Of a stretch of DNA of 64,000 nt, positions 1-8,495 are shown in pieces. Each line of letters opens with the position of its first letter. The first letter of the stretch is position 1. The notes below the pieces were generated by a model that ran no database searches, was not told where the DNA came from, and saw only the letters and a program-made list of their open reading frames with translations. The translations under genes and the position numbers were made by a program. The stretch is from an uncultured bacterium. GTDB taxonomy: Bacteria > Bacillota_I > Bacilli_A > RFN20 > CAG-826. The stretch is from contig CASGDR010000007.1 of the NCBI GenBank assembly GCA_949300345.1, forward strand, positions 105,222 to 169,221, given 5' to 3'.

Positions 1-1
1 A

Positions 2-1411
2 GGGGTGGAAATCTGCGAGGACCTCTGGGTATCCAATCCTCATAGCAACGATCTTTCGATGAACGGGGCTACCCTCATCTGCAACCTATCGGCTTCCAAC
101 GAAACCGTCGGCAAAAGGCAGTATCGGGAATCATTGGTCTCCATGACCTCGGCAAGGCAGATATCCGCCTACGCCTATTCCTCCGCCGGTAGGGGGGAAT
201 CATCCACCGACCTCATCTTCGGAGGGCAGTGCCTCATTTATGAAAACGGAAACTGCCTTTCGAATTCCGGGCTCTTCGACATGAAGGAGGCCACCGCGGA
301 CATCGATATTGAAAAGCTATTGGCCGAAAGGCGGAAGATGACCACCTATAACGAGCAGGTAGAGCCCTTTGACCAGGTATATTTCTCGATGCCTTTGGAA
401 AAGCCCGCAAAAATCATGCGGAATTATGAAAAGAATCCCTTTATCCCAAAAGGGGATATTGATTTAGGTAGAGTCAGCCTCATCATCAGGATGCAGGCCG
501 AAGGCTTGGCTAAGAGACTGAAGGCCACATATAGCAAAAAAGCAGTCGTTGGGCTATCCGGGGGATTGGATTCTACCCTTGCCCTTCTCGTGGGTGTGGA
601 AGCCTTTACCTTATTGGGCCTATCCAAGGAAAACCTCATAGCCATAACCCTACCGGCTTTTGGTACCAGCACGAGGACTAGGACCAATGCCGAAAAGCTG
701 GCCCAGGATCTTGGGGTGACCTTCAAAGAGATAAACATCAAAGCCTCGGTCCTCTCCCATCTTAGGGACATCGGGCATGACCCCAATGATCTCAACGTCA
801 CCTACGAGAATGCCCAGGCTAGGGAAAGGACCCAGGTCCTACTGGATTATTCCAACGACATCGGGGGACTGATGATCGGCACCGGGGATCTCTCGGAACT
901 CTGCCTAGGCTGGACTACCTATAATGGGGATCACATGTCTTCCTATGGGGTCAACGCCTCGATTCCCAAGACTCTGGTCCGCTATTTGGTCGTGGGCTAT
1001 AGCCGGCTGCATCCCGAATGTGCCGAAGCCCTTCTTGATATCGTCGATACCCCGATCAGCCCTGAACTTTTGCCCACCGATGAGAAGGGGAACATCGCCC
1101 AGAAGACCGAAGACAAGATCGGCCCTTATGAGCTGCATGATTTCTTTATCTACCATTACCTGAGGTTCCTGTACCGTCCCCGCAAGCTATACGAAATCGC
1201 CAAGGTGGCCTATGAGGGCTCGCTAGGCGATGACGAGATAAAGAAATGGCTAAGGGAATTCTTCCGCCGCTTCTTTTCCAACCAATTCAAGAGAAGCTGT
1301 TTGCCCGATGGGGCCAAGGTCGGCTCGGTTGCCATCTCCCCAAGGGGGGACTGGAGAATGCCTAGCGATGCCGATTCGGAAGAATATCTAAGGGAAATAG
1401 ATTCCCTATAG
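2..1411 (+). CDS. nadE: Glutamine-dependent NAD+ synthetase, 5' end outside the window
   Basis: The last step of NAD synthesis: deamido-NAD is amidated with ATP and ammonia released from glutamine. The reading frame is open to the left edge, and the first visible residues (G-V-E-I-C-E-D-L-W) are the end of the nitrilase-type glutaminase domain, including its nucleophile Cys. The synthetase domain follows, with the P-loop SGGLDS about 185 residues into the visible part and a conserved GTGDLSELCLGWTTYNGDH stretch about 105 residues further on. About 470 residues are visible; enzymes of this two-domain class are about 640-680 residues, so roughly the first quarter to third is missing. The internal GTG at base 5 is not the real start. 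The next gene follows after 46 bases on the same strand. Confidence 0.95.
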   Translation, partial: GVEICEDLWVSNPHSNDLSMNGATLICNLSASNETVGKRQYRESLVSMTSARQISAYAYSSAGRGESSTDLIFGGQCLIYENGNCLSNSGLFDMKEATADIDIEKLLAERRKMTTYNEQVEPFDQVYFSMPLEKPAKIMRNYEKNPFIPKGDIDLGRVSLIIRMQAEGLAKRLKATYSKKAVVGLSGGLDSTLALLVGVEAFTLLGLSKENLIAITLPAFGTSTRTRTNAEKLAQDLGVTFKEINIKASVLSHLRDIGHDPNDLNVTYENAQARERTQVLLDYSNDIGGLMIGTGDLSELCLGWTTYNGDHMSSYGVNASIPKTLVRYLVVGYSRLHPECAEALLDIVDTPISPELLPTDEKGNIAQKTEDKIGPYELHDFFIYHYLRFLYRPRKLYEIAKVAYEGSLGDDEIKKWLREFFRRFFSNQFKRSCLPDGAKVGSVAISPRGDWRMPSDADSEEYLREIDSL

Positions 1412-1457
1412 ATAACAAAACCTATCAATTTGAAATTTCCTAGATAAGATAAACCCC

Positions 1458-2186
1458 GTGAAGAAGATAACCATCCAAAAGAAGGTCGAAGAGGCCAAGA
1501 AAGAAGAGGCCAAGGCCCCAAAGAGCATCCAGATCCAGAAAAGCAAGGTGATCGATGCCAAAACCCAGGAAAGCCCCGAAGGGGTTACCAAGGTCGAGAT
1601 TCCTGCTGAAAAGACGCAAAACGAGGCCAAAATTGACGAAAAGGCCGAGAGGAAGAAGAAATCCATCTGGTGGGAACTCTTCCGTTTCGTGGTGGTTGGG
1701 ATCGTCGCCACCCTAGTCGACTTTGTCGTGGAACTAGGGGTAGTGCAGGCCTTTGGCTTTACCGATTGGAATACCTATAGCTGGGGTTCCTATGCCATTT
1801 GGGCGATCGCCGTGACGGTCGGCTTTTTGGTATCCACCTTGGTCAACTACCTGCTTTCGTTCATCTGGGTCTTCCAGAACGTCGATAAGAAAAAGACCAA
1901 GCGCAGCGGCAAGAATCTGGCCCTATTCACCTTCCTATCCTTCATCGGATTGCTGCTTGGCATCGGACTGCAGCTATTGGGCAACTGGACCGTTGATGTC
2001 CTCTGGGGCATCGATTTGGGCGATCTGACCACCGGCTTCATCGATAATCTGACCACCGATACCGTGACGGCTTTGGCCTTCTGCGCGGTCTTTGTAATAA
2101 AAACCGCGGTGACGATGGTTTACAACTTCGTCAGCCGCAAGCTTGTTATCTTCAAGAAACCGAAAGAAGAGTCTCAGTCATTGTAG
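1458..2186 (+). CDS. GtrA-like family membrane protein with charged N-terminal extension
   Basis: 242 residues. Residues 1-65 are a hydrophilic Lys/Glu-rich extension. The rest holds four predicted membrane segments, opening with FRFVVVGIVATLVDF and closing with YNFVSRKLVIFKKP; both are typical of the GtrA family, which is linked to moving polyprenyl-phosphate sugars or to cell-surface polysaccharide. The substrate cannot be told from sequence. The GTG start has no Shine-Dalgarno sequence; a TAAGAT -10-like box at 1445-1450 ends seven bases upstream, suggesting a leaderless message. The 3' end overlaps the convergent kinase gene by 13 bases, with no terminator visible between them. Confidence 0.75.
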   Translation: MKKITIQKKVEEAKKEEAKAPKSIQIQKSKVIDAKTQESPEGVTKVEIPAEKTQNEAKIDEKAERKKKSIWWELFRFVVVGIVATLVDFVVELGVVQAFGFTDWNTYSWGSYAIWAIAVTVGFLVSTLVNYLLSFIWVFQNVDKKKTKRSGKNLALFTFLSFIGLLLGIGLQLLGNWTVDVLWGIDLGDLTTGFIDNLTTDTVTALAFCAVFVIKTAVTMVYNFVSRKLVIFKKPKEESQSL

Positions 2187-2662
2187 ACCACGACGATGTG
2201 GTCGATCTTCGACTTCACCTCATCATTGGGGTCTTCGTAGTGGCTCGCCATCGAGGCGATGACCTCCTCGGGGACCCATTTTTCTTCGTCCCTGAGCTTG
2301 TTTCTCTTTAGGCACAGCTCATAGTCGTGGACCTTGATGAGATAGAGTTCCCTGATATCGAAGCCAGGTAGGCTATCGATCCAGAAAAGCCTCAGGCGGT
2401 TATAGAGCATCGTGGTGTCGATGATGAGGGTGAGCGACTCGTTTTCCTCAATGTATTTTTTGCCTAGCCTCACCATCTCGTCATAGACGGGGTGCATGTC
2501 ATGGTTGGGTGGGAAGTCCTTGTAGGAACCGCACATGGACTTGCGGACCTCATCGGCCGAAATCACAAAGCAGTTTTCCTGGGGATGGCTATGGACGTAG
2601 TTGCGGGCGAAGGTGGATTTGCCAATACCGGCCGGCCCGGCTACGAGCACTAGTTTTTTCAC
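2174..2662 (-). CDS. P-loop AAA_33-type kinase (polynucleotide kinase/zeta-like fold)
   Basis: 162 residues. It starts with a Walker A motif, AGPAGIGKST (residues 8-17), followed by an ISADEVRK segment and an acidic LIIDTTML Walker B-like strand, the pattern of small ATP-dependent kinases related to T4 polynucleotide kinase. The substrate is unknown. A paralogue with the same layout lies at 7330-7845. The GTG start lacks a Shine-Dalgarno sequence, but a TATCAT box (minus strand, 2669-2674) ends six bases before it, so it is probably leaderless. The 3' end runs into the GtrA-like gene. Confidence 0.75.
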   Translation of the reverse strand: MKKLVLVAGPAGIGKSTFARNYVHSHPQENCFVISADEVRKSMCGSYKDFPPNHDMHPVYDEMVRLGKKYIEENESLTLIIDTTMLYNRLRLFWIDSLPGFDIRELYLIKVHDYELCLKRNKLRDEEKWVPEEVIASMASHYEDPNDEVKSKIDHIVVVYND

Positions 2663-2722
2663 GAGGAAATGATAGGGATTCCCATCCTTTTTGTTAAGTG
2701 CGGATGTTCACTGGGATGCGGT

Positions 2723-3396
2723 TTATATCCCATCTTGGATTTTCTTTTCCTTATAGATGAGCTTGGCGAATCGCTCAGGGCGGAATTTGAAGAGGTAGTA
2801 GGAGGCGATGCTGCCTGCCAAGGCCCCGCCCACATCGGTGAGAATATCGACCATGGTATCCATCAATGCATAACGGTATCCCTCTGGGGTGCTATAGAAG
2901 GAGGCGATTTTCTCCACGGTCAAACCGATCGTCCCGTTTTTGAGCAAGGCATCATAGAAATCCAAAGAGATGTATATCTGCATGTTGGTGCTGAACAAGG
3001 AATCGACGTCGAATTCATAGATTTCCCACATTGCTTCCGCCCCGACGGCGAAAAAGAACGCGAAGAAGCAAAGGAAGAGGGGCATGGACTTATGTTTGGA
3101 TAGAGTCCCTTCAATAAGAAAGCCGGCAGGCTTCCCCTAGAACGATGCCAAATAAGCAGTTAGCCGCGATGAGGATGCCCACAAGCAGATGGATTTTGAC
3201 CTTGAAGATTTTTTCCAAGATGTAGGGGAGCCCTCCGGCAAGCATCCCAAAGAAGCTGGCCACGGCGATGGTCTACGATTGCATGGGATCCCAGATGTTG
3301 CCTTGGAAATAGGAAATAGATCCAGCGATGACTAGCCCTAAATAAACAAAGGGCCTGCATTAAGAACAGTCAGAACCTGACGCTTTTGGTTTTCAT
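2723..3396 (-). pseudogene. Decayed DUF2238/YjdF-like membrane protein gene
   Basis: The last 120 codons (2723-3085) are open and encode a membrane protein end with WEIYEF and a DTMVDILTDVGGA segment, hallmarks of the DUF2238/YjdF family. Reading further upstream on the minus strand, family-like sequence continues but in another frame: a stretch ending LVGILIAANCLFGIVLGEAC, interrupted by a TAG, then a jump of frame to GFLIEGTLSKHKS before MPLFL. About 30-40 residues that normally lie between LGE and GF are missing. The start region (MKTKSVRF, ATG at 3396) is also broken by a stop. I read this as a gene inactivated by at least one nonsense change, one frameshift and one deletion; translation of the 120-residue remnant cannot be excluded. 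Confidence 0.6.
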
Positions 3397-3631
3397 AAAT
3401 CCTTCCGCAAGTTGGGATGGAAAAATCCAGCCCGAGTAGGGGAAGTCCAAAAAAGGGAATCAACTCAAGGTAAATGGAAGAACAACTTAGGAAAAACGAG
3501 CGAATTTGCAAACTCTGTAATCAAAATAAACTGGAATTATTAATTATTAAAGAAATACACTAATTAGAGAATTTTGAGATAGAAAAATCCCAAATTCTGA
3601 CATCTGAATGGCGGATTTTCCAAATTTTGCC

Positions 3632-3659
3632 TTGCTATAAAGCATAAATAGGACATAAT
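3632..3659 (+). promoter_or_regulatory. Likely promoter of glnA; rest of the 3397-3695 gap shows little
   Basis: TTGCTA (3632-3637), a 16-base spacer and CATAAT (3654-3659) lie upstream of glnA, which then has a clear Shine-Dalgarno sequence (AAAGGAG, 3683-3689). The gap from 3397 to 3631 is AT-rich and contains no gene. I looked for a GlnR-type operator (TGTNA-N7-TNACA) and found no convincing match. Confidence 0.5.
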
Positions 3660-3695
3660 CAACCCGTTGACCCCCTGTAATCAAAGGAGAAAAAC

Positions 3696-5039
3696 ATGGG
3701 AAAATTCACCAAAAAGGAAATTCTCGACCTCGCTTCCAAAGAAAACGTTAGGTATGTGCGCCTGCAGTTTACCGATATCCTTGGCACCATCAAGGCCGTC
3801 GAAATTTCCGTATCGCAGCTCAAGGACGCCCTCGACAACAAGATTATGTTCGACGGCTCCTCCATCGAAGGTTTCGTCCGTATCAAGGAAGCGGACATGT
3901 TCCTGCGCCCGGATATCGATTCCTGGCTGATTTTGCCCTTCGAAGACGAAAAGTATGGCAAAGTGGCCCGTTTGGTTTGTGATGTTTATACCTCTGCCGG
4001 CAAACCCTTCCAGGGCGACCCCCGCTTCATTCTCAAGAGCGTCGTCGAAAGGATGAAGGCCGCAGGCATCGGCTCGCTCAACGTCGGCTTCGAACCCGAA
4101 TTCTTCCTCTTCAAACTCGATAGCGAAGGCCGTCCCATCCTCGATCCCATCGACCAGGCCGGCTACTTCGACCTCACTCCGCTTGACGGCGGGGAATATG
4201 TCAGGCGCGACATTGCCATCGAACTCGAAAAACTCGGCTTTGTCGTCCAGACCGCCCACCACGAGGTGGCCCCGGGGCAAAACGAAATCAACTTCCGCTT
4301 TGCCGATGTCGTCGCCGCTTGCGACAACGTCCAGACCTTCAAGCAGGTCGTCAAATTCGTCGCTAGGAAGAATGGCTATCTGGCCACCTTCATGCCCAAG
4401 CCCATCCCGAGGATCAATGGTTCGGGCATGCACACCAACTGCTCCTTGGCCGATAACGAGGGCAACAACCTCTTCTATGACGAACACGATCCGATGAAGC
4501 TTTCGCTTTTGGCCCGCAAGTGGATCAGCGGCATCATCAAGCACGCTAGGGGATTCACCGCCCTTACCAATCCGACCGTCAACTCCTACAAGAGGCTGAT
4601 TCCGGGCTATGAGGCTCCCTGCTATGTCTGTTGGAGCGATGCCAACCGCTCGGCCATGATCCGCATCCCGTCCAGCCGCGGTGCCGGCACCCGTACCGAA
4701 ATCCGTTCGGTTGACCCGACCGCCAATCCCTATCTCGCCCTGGCCGCCATTTTGGCCTCTGGCCTCGATGGTATCCTCAACACCAAGGAAGAGGATCTGG
4801 TCCCGCCGGTGTATGACAACATCTTTGCCCTTACCCGCAAGCAGAGGGAATCCATGGGCATCCCCAACCTCCCCGAAAACCTCAAGGACGCCCTGAAGTC
4901 CTTGGAAGCCGACCCCCTGATGAAGGAAGTCCTCGGCGAGCACTGCTACACCAAGTACATGGAAGCCAAGTCCATCGAATGGGACGCCTACCGTACCTTG
5001 GTTACTCCTTGGGAAATCGAGACTTATCTGGCCAAATAG
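3696..5039 (+). CDS. glnA: Glutamine synthetase type I (alpha class)
   Basis: Converts glutamate, ammonia and ATP to glutamine in the cytoplasm; the main ammonia-assimilating enzyme, a dodecamer. 447 residues, the length of the Bacillus-type alpha class, which lacks the adenylylation insert. Visible family motifs: MFDGSSIEGFVRIKEADM near residue 55 (with the Arg that in B. subtilis takes part in feedback inhibition), the ATP/glutamate-binding NGSGMHTN near 245, and the SSRGAGTRTEIR segment near 327-338. The start is set by AAAGGAG seven bases upstream. It seems to be transcribed alone or with the flavoprotein gene 17 bases downstream; a short hairpin (GGGTAA-TCT-TTACCC, 5039-5053) sits between them. 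Confidence 0.97.
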   Translation: MGKFTKKEILDLASKENVRYVRLQFTDILGTIKAVEISVSQLKDALDNKIMFDGSSIEGFVRIKEADMFLRPDIDSWLILPFEDEKYGKVARLVCDVYTSAGKPFQGDPRFILKSVVERMKAAGIGSLNVGFEPEFFLFKLDSEGRPILDPIDQAGYFDLTPLDGGEYVRRDIAIELEKLGFVVQTAHHEVAPGQNEINFRFADVVAACDNVQTFKQVVKFVARKNGYLATFMPKPIPRINGSGMHTNCSLADNEGNNLFYDEHDPMKLSLLARKWISGIIKHARGFTALTNPTVNSYKRLIPGYEAPCYVCWSDANRSAMIRIPSSRGAGTRTEIRSVDPTANPYLALAAILASGLDGILNTKEEDLVPPVYDNIFALTRKQRESMGIPNLPENLKDALKSLEADPLMKEVLGEHCYTKYMEAKSIEWDAYRTLVTPWEIETYLAK

Positions 5040-5056
5040 GGTAATCTTTACCCGAT

Positions 5057-6232
5057 ATGGCAGTGACTGTAATCGGCGGAAGCGCTTCGGGCATCTATTA
5101 CGCCCTTCTTATAAAGAAAGCCCACCCTGCCTTTGAGGTCACCATCATCGAGAAGGAAAAGAAGCTGGCCCGCAAGGTCTATGCGACCGGAAACGGGCAC
5201 TGCAACATCCTCTCGAAAGACATAAAGCCCACTGATTTCAACCATCCCGAAATCCTACAGCCCCTTCTTGAAGAATTCCCTTTCGGGGAACTGAAGAAGA
5301 CGCTGGAAGGTTTCGGGATTTTGGTTGGGGAGATGAAAAACGGCATCTACCCCCTTACCTATTCGGCCTCTTCTACCGTCGCTACCCTGGAATCCGCCCT
5401 GAAGAAGGCCGGGGTCAAGGTCCGTCTATTGGAGAAATTCCTCGATTATGAACTTAAGGGCGACGGGTTCGACATAAAAACCGATAGGGGAAGATACCAT
5501 ACCGATATATTGGTGTTCGCTACCGGGGGAGCCTCCTCGCCAAAACTTGGCTCGGATGGCAATCTGTTCCCTATTTTCAAGGCCCATGGCTATAGAATTG
5601 AGGAACTTCGCCCCGGACTATGCCCGATGAAGGTCAAAGAGCCCTATCCCAAGCTTGATGGGCTCCGCCATGAAGCCAAGTTGAAGGTCCTTGATGGCAA
5701 GGAAAACATCTATGAGGAAGTAGGGGAGGTTCTCTTCCGCAAGTTCGGGCTAAGCGGCATTGCCATTTTCAATGCCGTCAGCGCCATAGAAAGGAAAAAC
5801 CTCAAAGAGGCAACCATCTCTTTGGATTTCTTCCCTGACTACGACAATTCCGACATGCAGGACAAGCTCTTCGAGGGTCGCAAGATCATCGGAAAGCGGT
5901 TTTTGTATTCCTTCTTCGAAGAGCCCTTGGCCAACCTGCTTATCAAGGAATCGGGCTTTGATTACGACCGTCCCGATGCCCCGGACTTCATCAATCTGGC
6001 CCGCCTCATCAAGAACTTCCGCCTCCAATACCTGGCCCCTGAGGGCTTTGGCTCTTCCCAGGTTAGCCTAGGGGGAGTATCCTTGCAAAACCTCGACGGG
6101 AATTTCGAATCGCTCATCGAAAAAGGCGTCTTCTTCATCGGCGAATGCGTCGACATAGATGGCTTTTGCGGAGGTTATAACCTTACTTGGGCCTTGCTAA
6201 GTGCCATAAAAGCCTCTCAAAGAGCCTTCTAA
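5057..6232 (+). CDS. HI0933/BaiN-like FAD-dependent oxidoreductase
   Basis: 391 residues. The N-terminus is a dinucleotide-binding fold (VIGGSASGIYYALLIKK, in place of the usual GGGAAG) followed by the family signature RKVYATGNGHCNI; a second FAD-contact motif (TGGASSPKLGSDG) lies near residue 157, and the C-terminus has GFCGGYNLTWALLSA. These are the marks of the HI0933/BaiN flavoprotein family, whose cellular substrates are mostly unknown. It follows glnA by 17 bases with no visible Shine-Dalgarno sequence. Cytoplasmic by sequence. Confidence 0.85.
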   Translation: MAVTVIGGSASGIYYALLIKKAHPAFEVTIIEKEKKLARKVYATGNGHCNILSKDIKPTDFNHPEILQPLLEEFPFGELKKTLEGFGILVGEMKNGIYPLTYSASSTVATLESALKKAGVKVRLLEKFLDYELKGDGFDIKTDRGRYHTDILVFATGGASSPKLGSDGNLFPIFKAHGYRIEELRPGLCPMKVKEPYPKLDGLRHEAKLKVLDGKENIYEEVGEVLFRKFGLSGIAIFNAVSAIERKNLKEATISLDFFPDYDNSDMQDKLFEGRKIIGKRFLYSFFEEPLANLLIKESGFDYDRPDAPDFINLARLIKNFRLQYLAPEGFGSSQVSLGGVSLQNLDGNFESLIEKGVFFIGECVDIDGFCGGYNLTWALLSAIKASQRAF

Positions 6233-6262
6233 ACCTAGTCTAAAGGGCCTTGTTATTGTGCG

Positions 6263-6291
6263 TTGACTATCTTGGAAAGATAGCATTAAAT
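6263..6291 (+). promoter_or_regulatory. Sigma-A-type promoter for the 6354 membrane-protein gene
   Basis: TTGACT (6263-6268), a 17-base spacer, then TTAAAT (6286-6291). The predicted message starts about 55 bases before the ATG at 6354. Confidence 0.6.
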
Positions 6292-6353
6292 ATTGGCGTT
6301 GCACCGCAAGCACCCTTACTGTGGGCCCGGTGCCTAAGGAACACTATCGAGAT

Positions 6354-7280
6354 ATGAAATACGGAAACACTTCTAGGTCACTATCCGTCCTTTTCCACGG
6401 ATTGATCGCGGCCTGCGGTCTGGCTTTGACCCTTTATTTTGGCTTCTTCCTGATCCCCAACCAGTTCCTCAATGAGTTGGCCTGGATCGATATCAGCCTC
6501 GCGGCCAACTTGAAGCTGGAACTCGCGGTCATCGGACTTACCCTGACCCTGATTTCCGGTTATGGCTTCGTCTATGGATTAAAGTCCTTGGCCAATCTTA
6601 GCGATGACAAGCCCGTCCTCAAGGCCTTCGGTGCCTTCATTGCCGACGGCTATGTCAGCGCCCTGTTCTTCTTGCTCAACGCCACCATCTTCTACGATCT
6701 GACCTTGGGCGAAGATGCCTCTCCGGCCTTCGTCATCATCGTGGCCATCGTCCTTTGCATCGGACTGCTTATTGCCGCCAACATCCCCATGGTCAGGGTC
6801 TTCGATGGCAAAAGGGCTCCTGGCATGTATAAGGGTTTGGCCTATGCCTTTGCCGTCAATGCATTCAGCATCACCCTCTTCAGTGCCTTGTTGCTTCTCT
6901 CCTTGCTGCTTCGTGGTTCTTCTTCCTCCTTCAACGAGAGGATCGTCATGCTGCTCATCTACATTGCCTTCTCGGCCCTTACCGGCGTCTTCTGCATCCT
7001 GTCTGCGAAGTTCCTCGGCAAGGAACCCAAGCATCTCTCCGGCCTATTCAGCGCCCTTGGCTTCCTATTTGCCGGCGGCGGATTCGTCGGTGTCGGCGCG
7101 GCCGAACTGGCCTGGAACTCCCTCCCGGTCCACCTCTCGGAAACCTCCTACACCATCGGTTCGGTCAACCCCTTTGGAATTGCCTGCGTGGTCCTCGGCG
7201 GCGTCATCCTCGTGGTGTCCATCGTGGTCTTGGTCCTCAATTACAAGGAACCTAGTTCCAAGTCTGTCCATAAGGCCTAA
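6354..7280 (+). CDS. Multi-pass membrane protein of unknown function
   Basis: 308 residues with about seven to eight hydrophobic segments spread over the whole length and only short loops, so an integral membrane protein. I do not recognise the family and see no catalytic motif. The ATG at 6354 (MKYGNTSRS) is preferred over an upstream GTG at 6321 because a TAAGGA sequence lies 13 bases before it and hydrophobic sequence starts soon after. It stands alone, with its own promoter and a terminator shared with the convergent gene. Confidence 0.7.
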   Translation: MKYGNTSRSLSVLFHGLIAACGLALTLYFGFFLIPNQFLNELAWIDISLAANLKLELAVIGLTLTLISGYGFVYGLKSLANLSDDKPVLKAFGAFIADGYVSALFFLLNATIFYDLTLGEDASPAFVIIVAIVLCIGLLIAANIPMVRVFDGKRAPGMYKGLAYAFAVNAFSITLFSALLLLSLLLRGSSSSFNERIVMLLIYIAFSALTGVFCILSAKFLGKEPKHLSGLFSALGFLFAGGGFVGVGAAELAWNSLPVHLSETSYTIGSVNPFGIACVVLGGVILVVSIVVLVLNYKEPSSKSVHKA

Positions 7281-7301
7281 GAAAAAACAAAAAACATATG
7301 A

Positions 7302-7331
7302 AAACGCTGCCATACAAGGCAGCTTTTCTTT
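7302..7331. terminator. Rho-independent terminator, probably bidirectional
   Basis: Stem GCTGCC / GGCAGC (7306-7311 and 7318-7323) with a six-base loop, followed by TTTTCTTT on the plus strand and preceded by an A-rich run (T-rich on the minus strand). It lies between two convergent genes. Confidence 0.8.
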
Positions 7332-7845
7332 ATTCCTTTTCCTCTTCCTTGAGGCGCTTTACGAATTGGGAGATGAAGTCGGGTCCTAACTCTATGTACT
7401 CATCATAGAGGGCCTTGATCTCCGGGGTTATTTCTTCCATTTCTTCCTTGAGGCGCTCCATGCCCTCGAAGGGAACCACCCTTTCGGGATCCCGCATCTG
7501 GTTCTGAATCAGACAGATGTCGTAGGGGATATTGAAGTAGACAAGGATGTGCTTATCGAATTCCGGGGTCATCTCCCTGTAGTAGCGACGGTATTTGTTC
7601 TGCAGGTTGGTCGCATCGGCGATGACGGTGACCGTCTTGCCTTTGCCGGAATGGGCATTTATCTCTTCGAGATAGGTTTTCCACACCAAGGGCTCGTCAT
7701 TGAAGCATTTGATCGAGCCGAAGAGCTTGCGCCTTATCTCGTCGGAAGAGACTATGACGACGTTCTCGTGGGTCTTTTGGTATTCCTTGGCCCAGGTGGA
7801 TTTGCCCGATCCGGGAATTGCACTCAAAAGGATGAACGTTGACAT
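7330..7845 (-). CDS. P-loop AAA_33-type kinase, paralogue of the 2174-2662 gene
   Basis: 171 residues from the ATG at 7845. Walker A SAIPGSGKST near residues 7-16, then VSSDEIRRKLFG and a VIADATNL Walker B-like strand; the C-terminal third is Glu-rich. Same layout as the kinase at 2174-2662, so the two are probably diverged copies. The target is unknown (nucleic acid ends, a nucleoside or a small molecule are all possible). A GTG two codons upstream (7851) is a possible alternative, but a minus-strand TATCAT box at 7853-7858 lies seven bases before the ATG, which favours the ATG and a leaderless message. Confidence 0.75.
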   Translation of the reverse strand: MSTFILLSAIPGSGKSTWAKEYQKTHENVVIVSSDEIRRKLFGSIKCFNDEPLVWKTYLEEINAHSGKGKTVTVIADATNLQNKYRRYYREMTPEFDKHILVYFNIPYDICLIQNQMRDPERVVPFEGMERLKEEMEEITPEIKALYDEYIELGPDFISQFVKRLKEEEKE

Positions 7846-7887
7846 CTCCACAATGATAAACTAGTAGGCGAATCCTTACTAGAAAAC

Positions 7888-8475
7888 ATGGGCGAAATCA
7901 TCTCCAAGAACAACTATAGGGCCACCTCTATCCTGCATATCGAAAAAGGGGCCGTCCTCGTCAGGGCCGTAGGCCAAGACGGGGAAAGGGTCGTCATGGG
8001 ACTATATGACGAAGAGTCCTTTCCCATTGCCAAAGCCTCATACGCAACCTTCAAAAGGAAGGCCGTGGAGACCTTGGAACAACTAGCCGTCGTGGATAAG
8101 GAAAGGATGATCCTATTTAGGGACGAAGAAGGGGAAAGCTATCTTTCCAAGCTCTCCAGGCAAGAGATAGCAGACGAGGACTTCTGGGAACTCTTCCGCC
8201 TCAATAAATTCGCGAAGTTTTCCAACATTGCCCTGGACATGAAGCCCGAGAATTTCATGCGGGTGAAGAAAAGGGCGGTCTATCTCTCCTATAGATATGG
8301 GGAACTAGACAAGGCCGAGGAATTCGAGAAGACGGGCATCTTCTTATATTTCCACGGAGAGGCCGGCTTGAAGCATCTCAAGGAGCAGGGGTATCTGACC
8401 ATCGGCCTAAGCAAAACGGCCGAAAATGTCACCAACAAGGCCGTCGTCCTTTGCGTGGTGAAGAATTACCAATAG
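7888..8475 (+). CDS. Hypothetical protein, possibly with a Crp-like sensor domain
   Basis: 195 residues, soluble, charged. Residues 15-50 (ILHIEKGAVLVRAVGQDGER...) resemble the beta-roll of Crp/Fnr-type effector domains, but no helix-turn-helix can be assigned with confidence at the C-terminus, and I do not recognise the family. It is divergent from the kinase at 7330-7845 (42 bases between starts) and lies 20 bases upstream of prs. There is no Shine-Dalgarno sequence. Confidence 0.6.
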   Translation: MGEIISKNNYRATSILHIEKGAVLVRAVGQDGERVVMGLYDEESFPIAKASYATFKRKAVETLEQLAVVDKERMILFRDEEGESYLSKLSRQEIADEDFWELFRLNKFAKFSNIALDMKPENFMRVKKRAVYLSYRYGELDKAEEFEKTGIFLYFHGEAGLKHLKEQGYLTIGLSKTAENVTNKAVVLCVVKNYQ

Positions 8476-8495
8476 AATTTAATCAAGGCAAACAG

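Noticed and set aside
3500..3695. Possible GlnR operator upstream of glnA
   Set aside because: A TGTAA half-site is present near 3516, but no second half fits the TGTNA-N7-TNACA spacing.
3681..4943. A 420-codon open frame on the minus strand opposite glnA
   Set aside because: It mirrors the glnA coding sequence and its translation has no domain pattern; such antisense frames arise from the GC-biased third codon positions.
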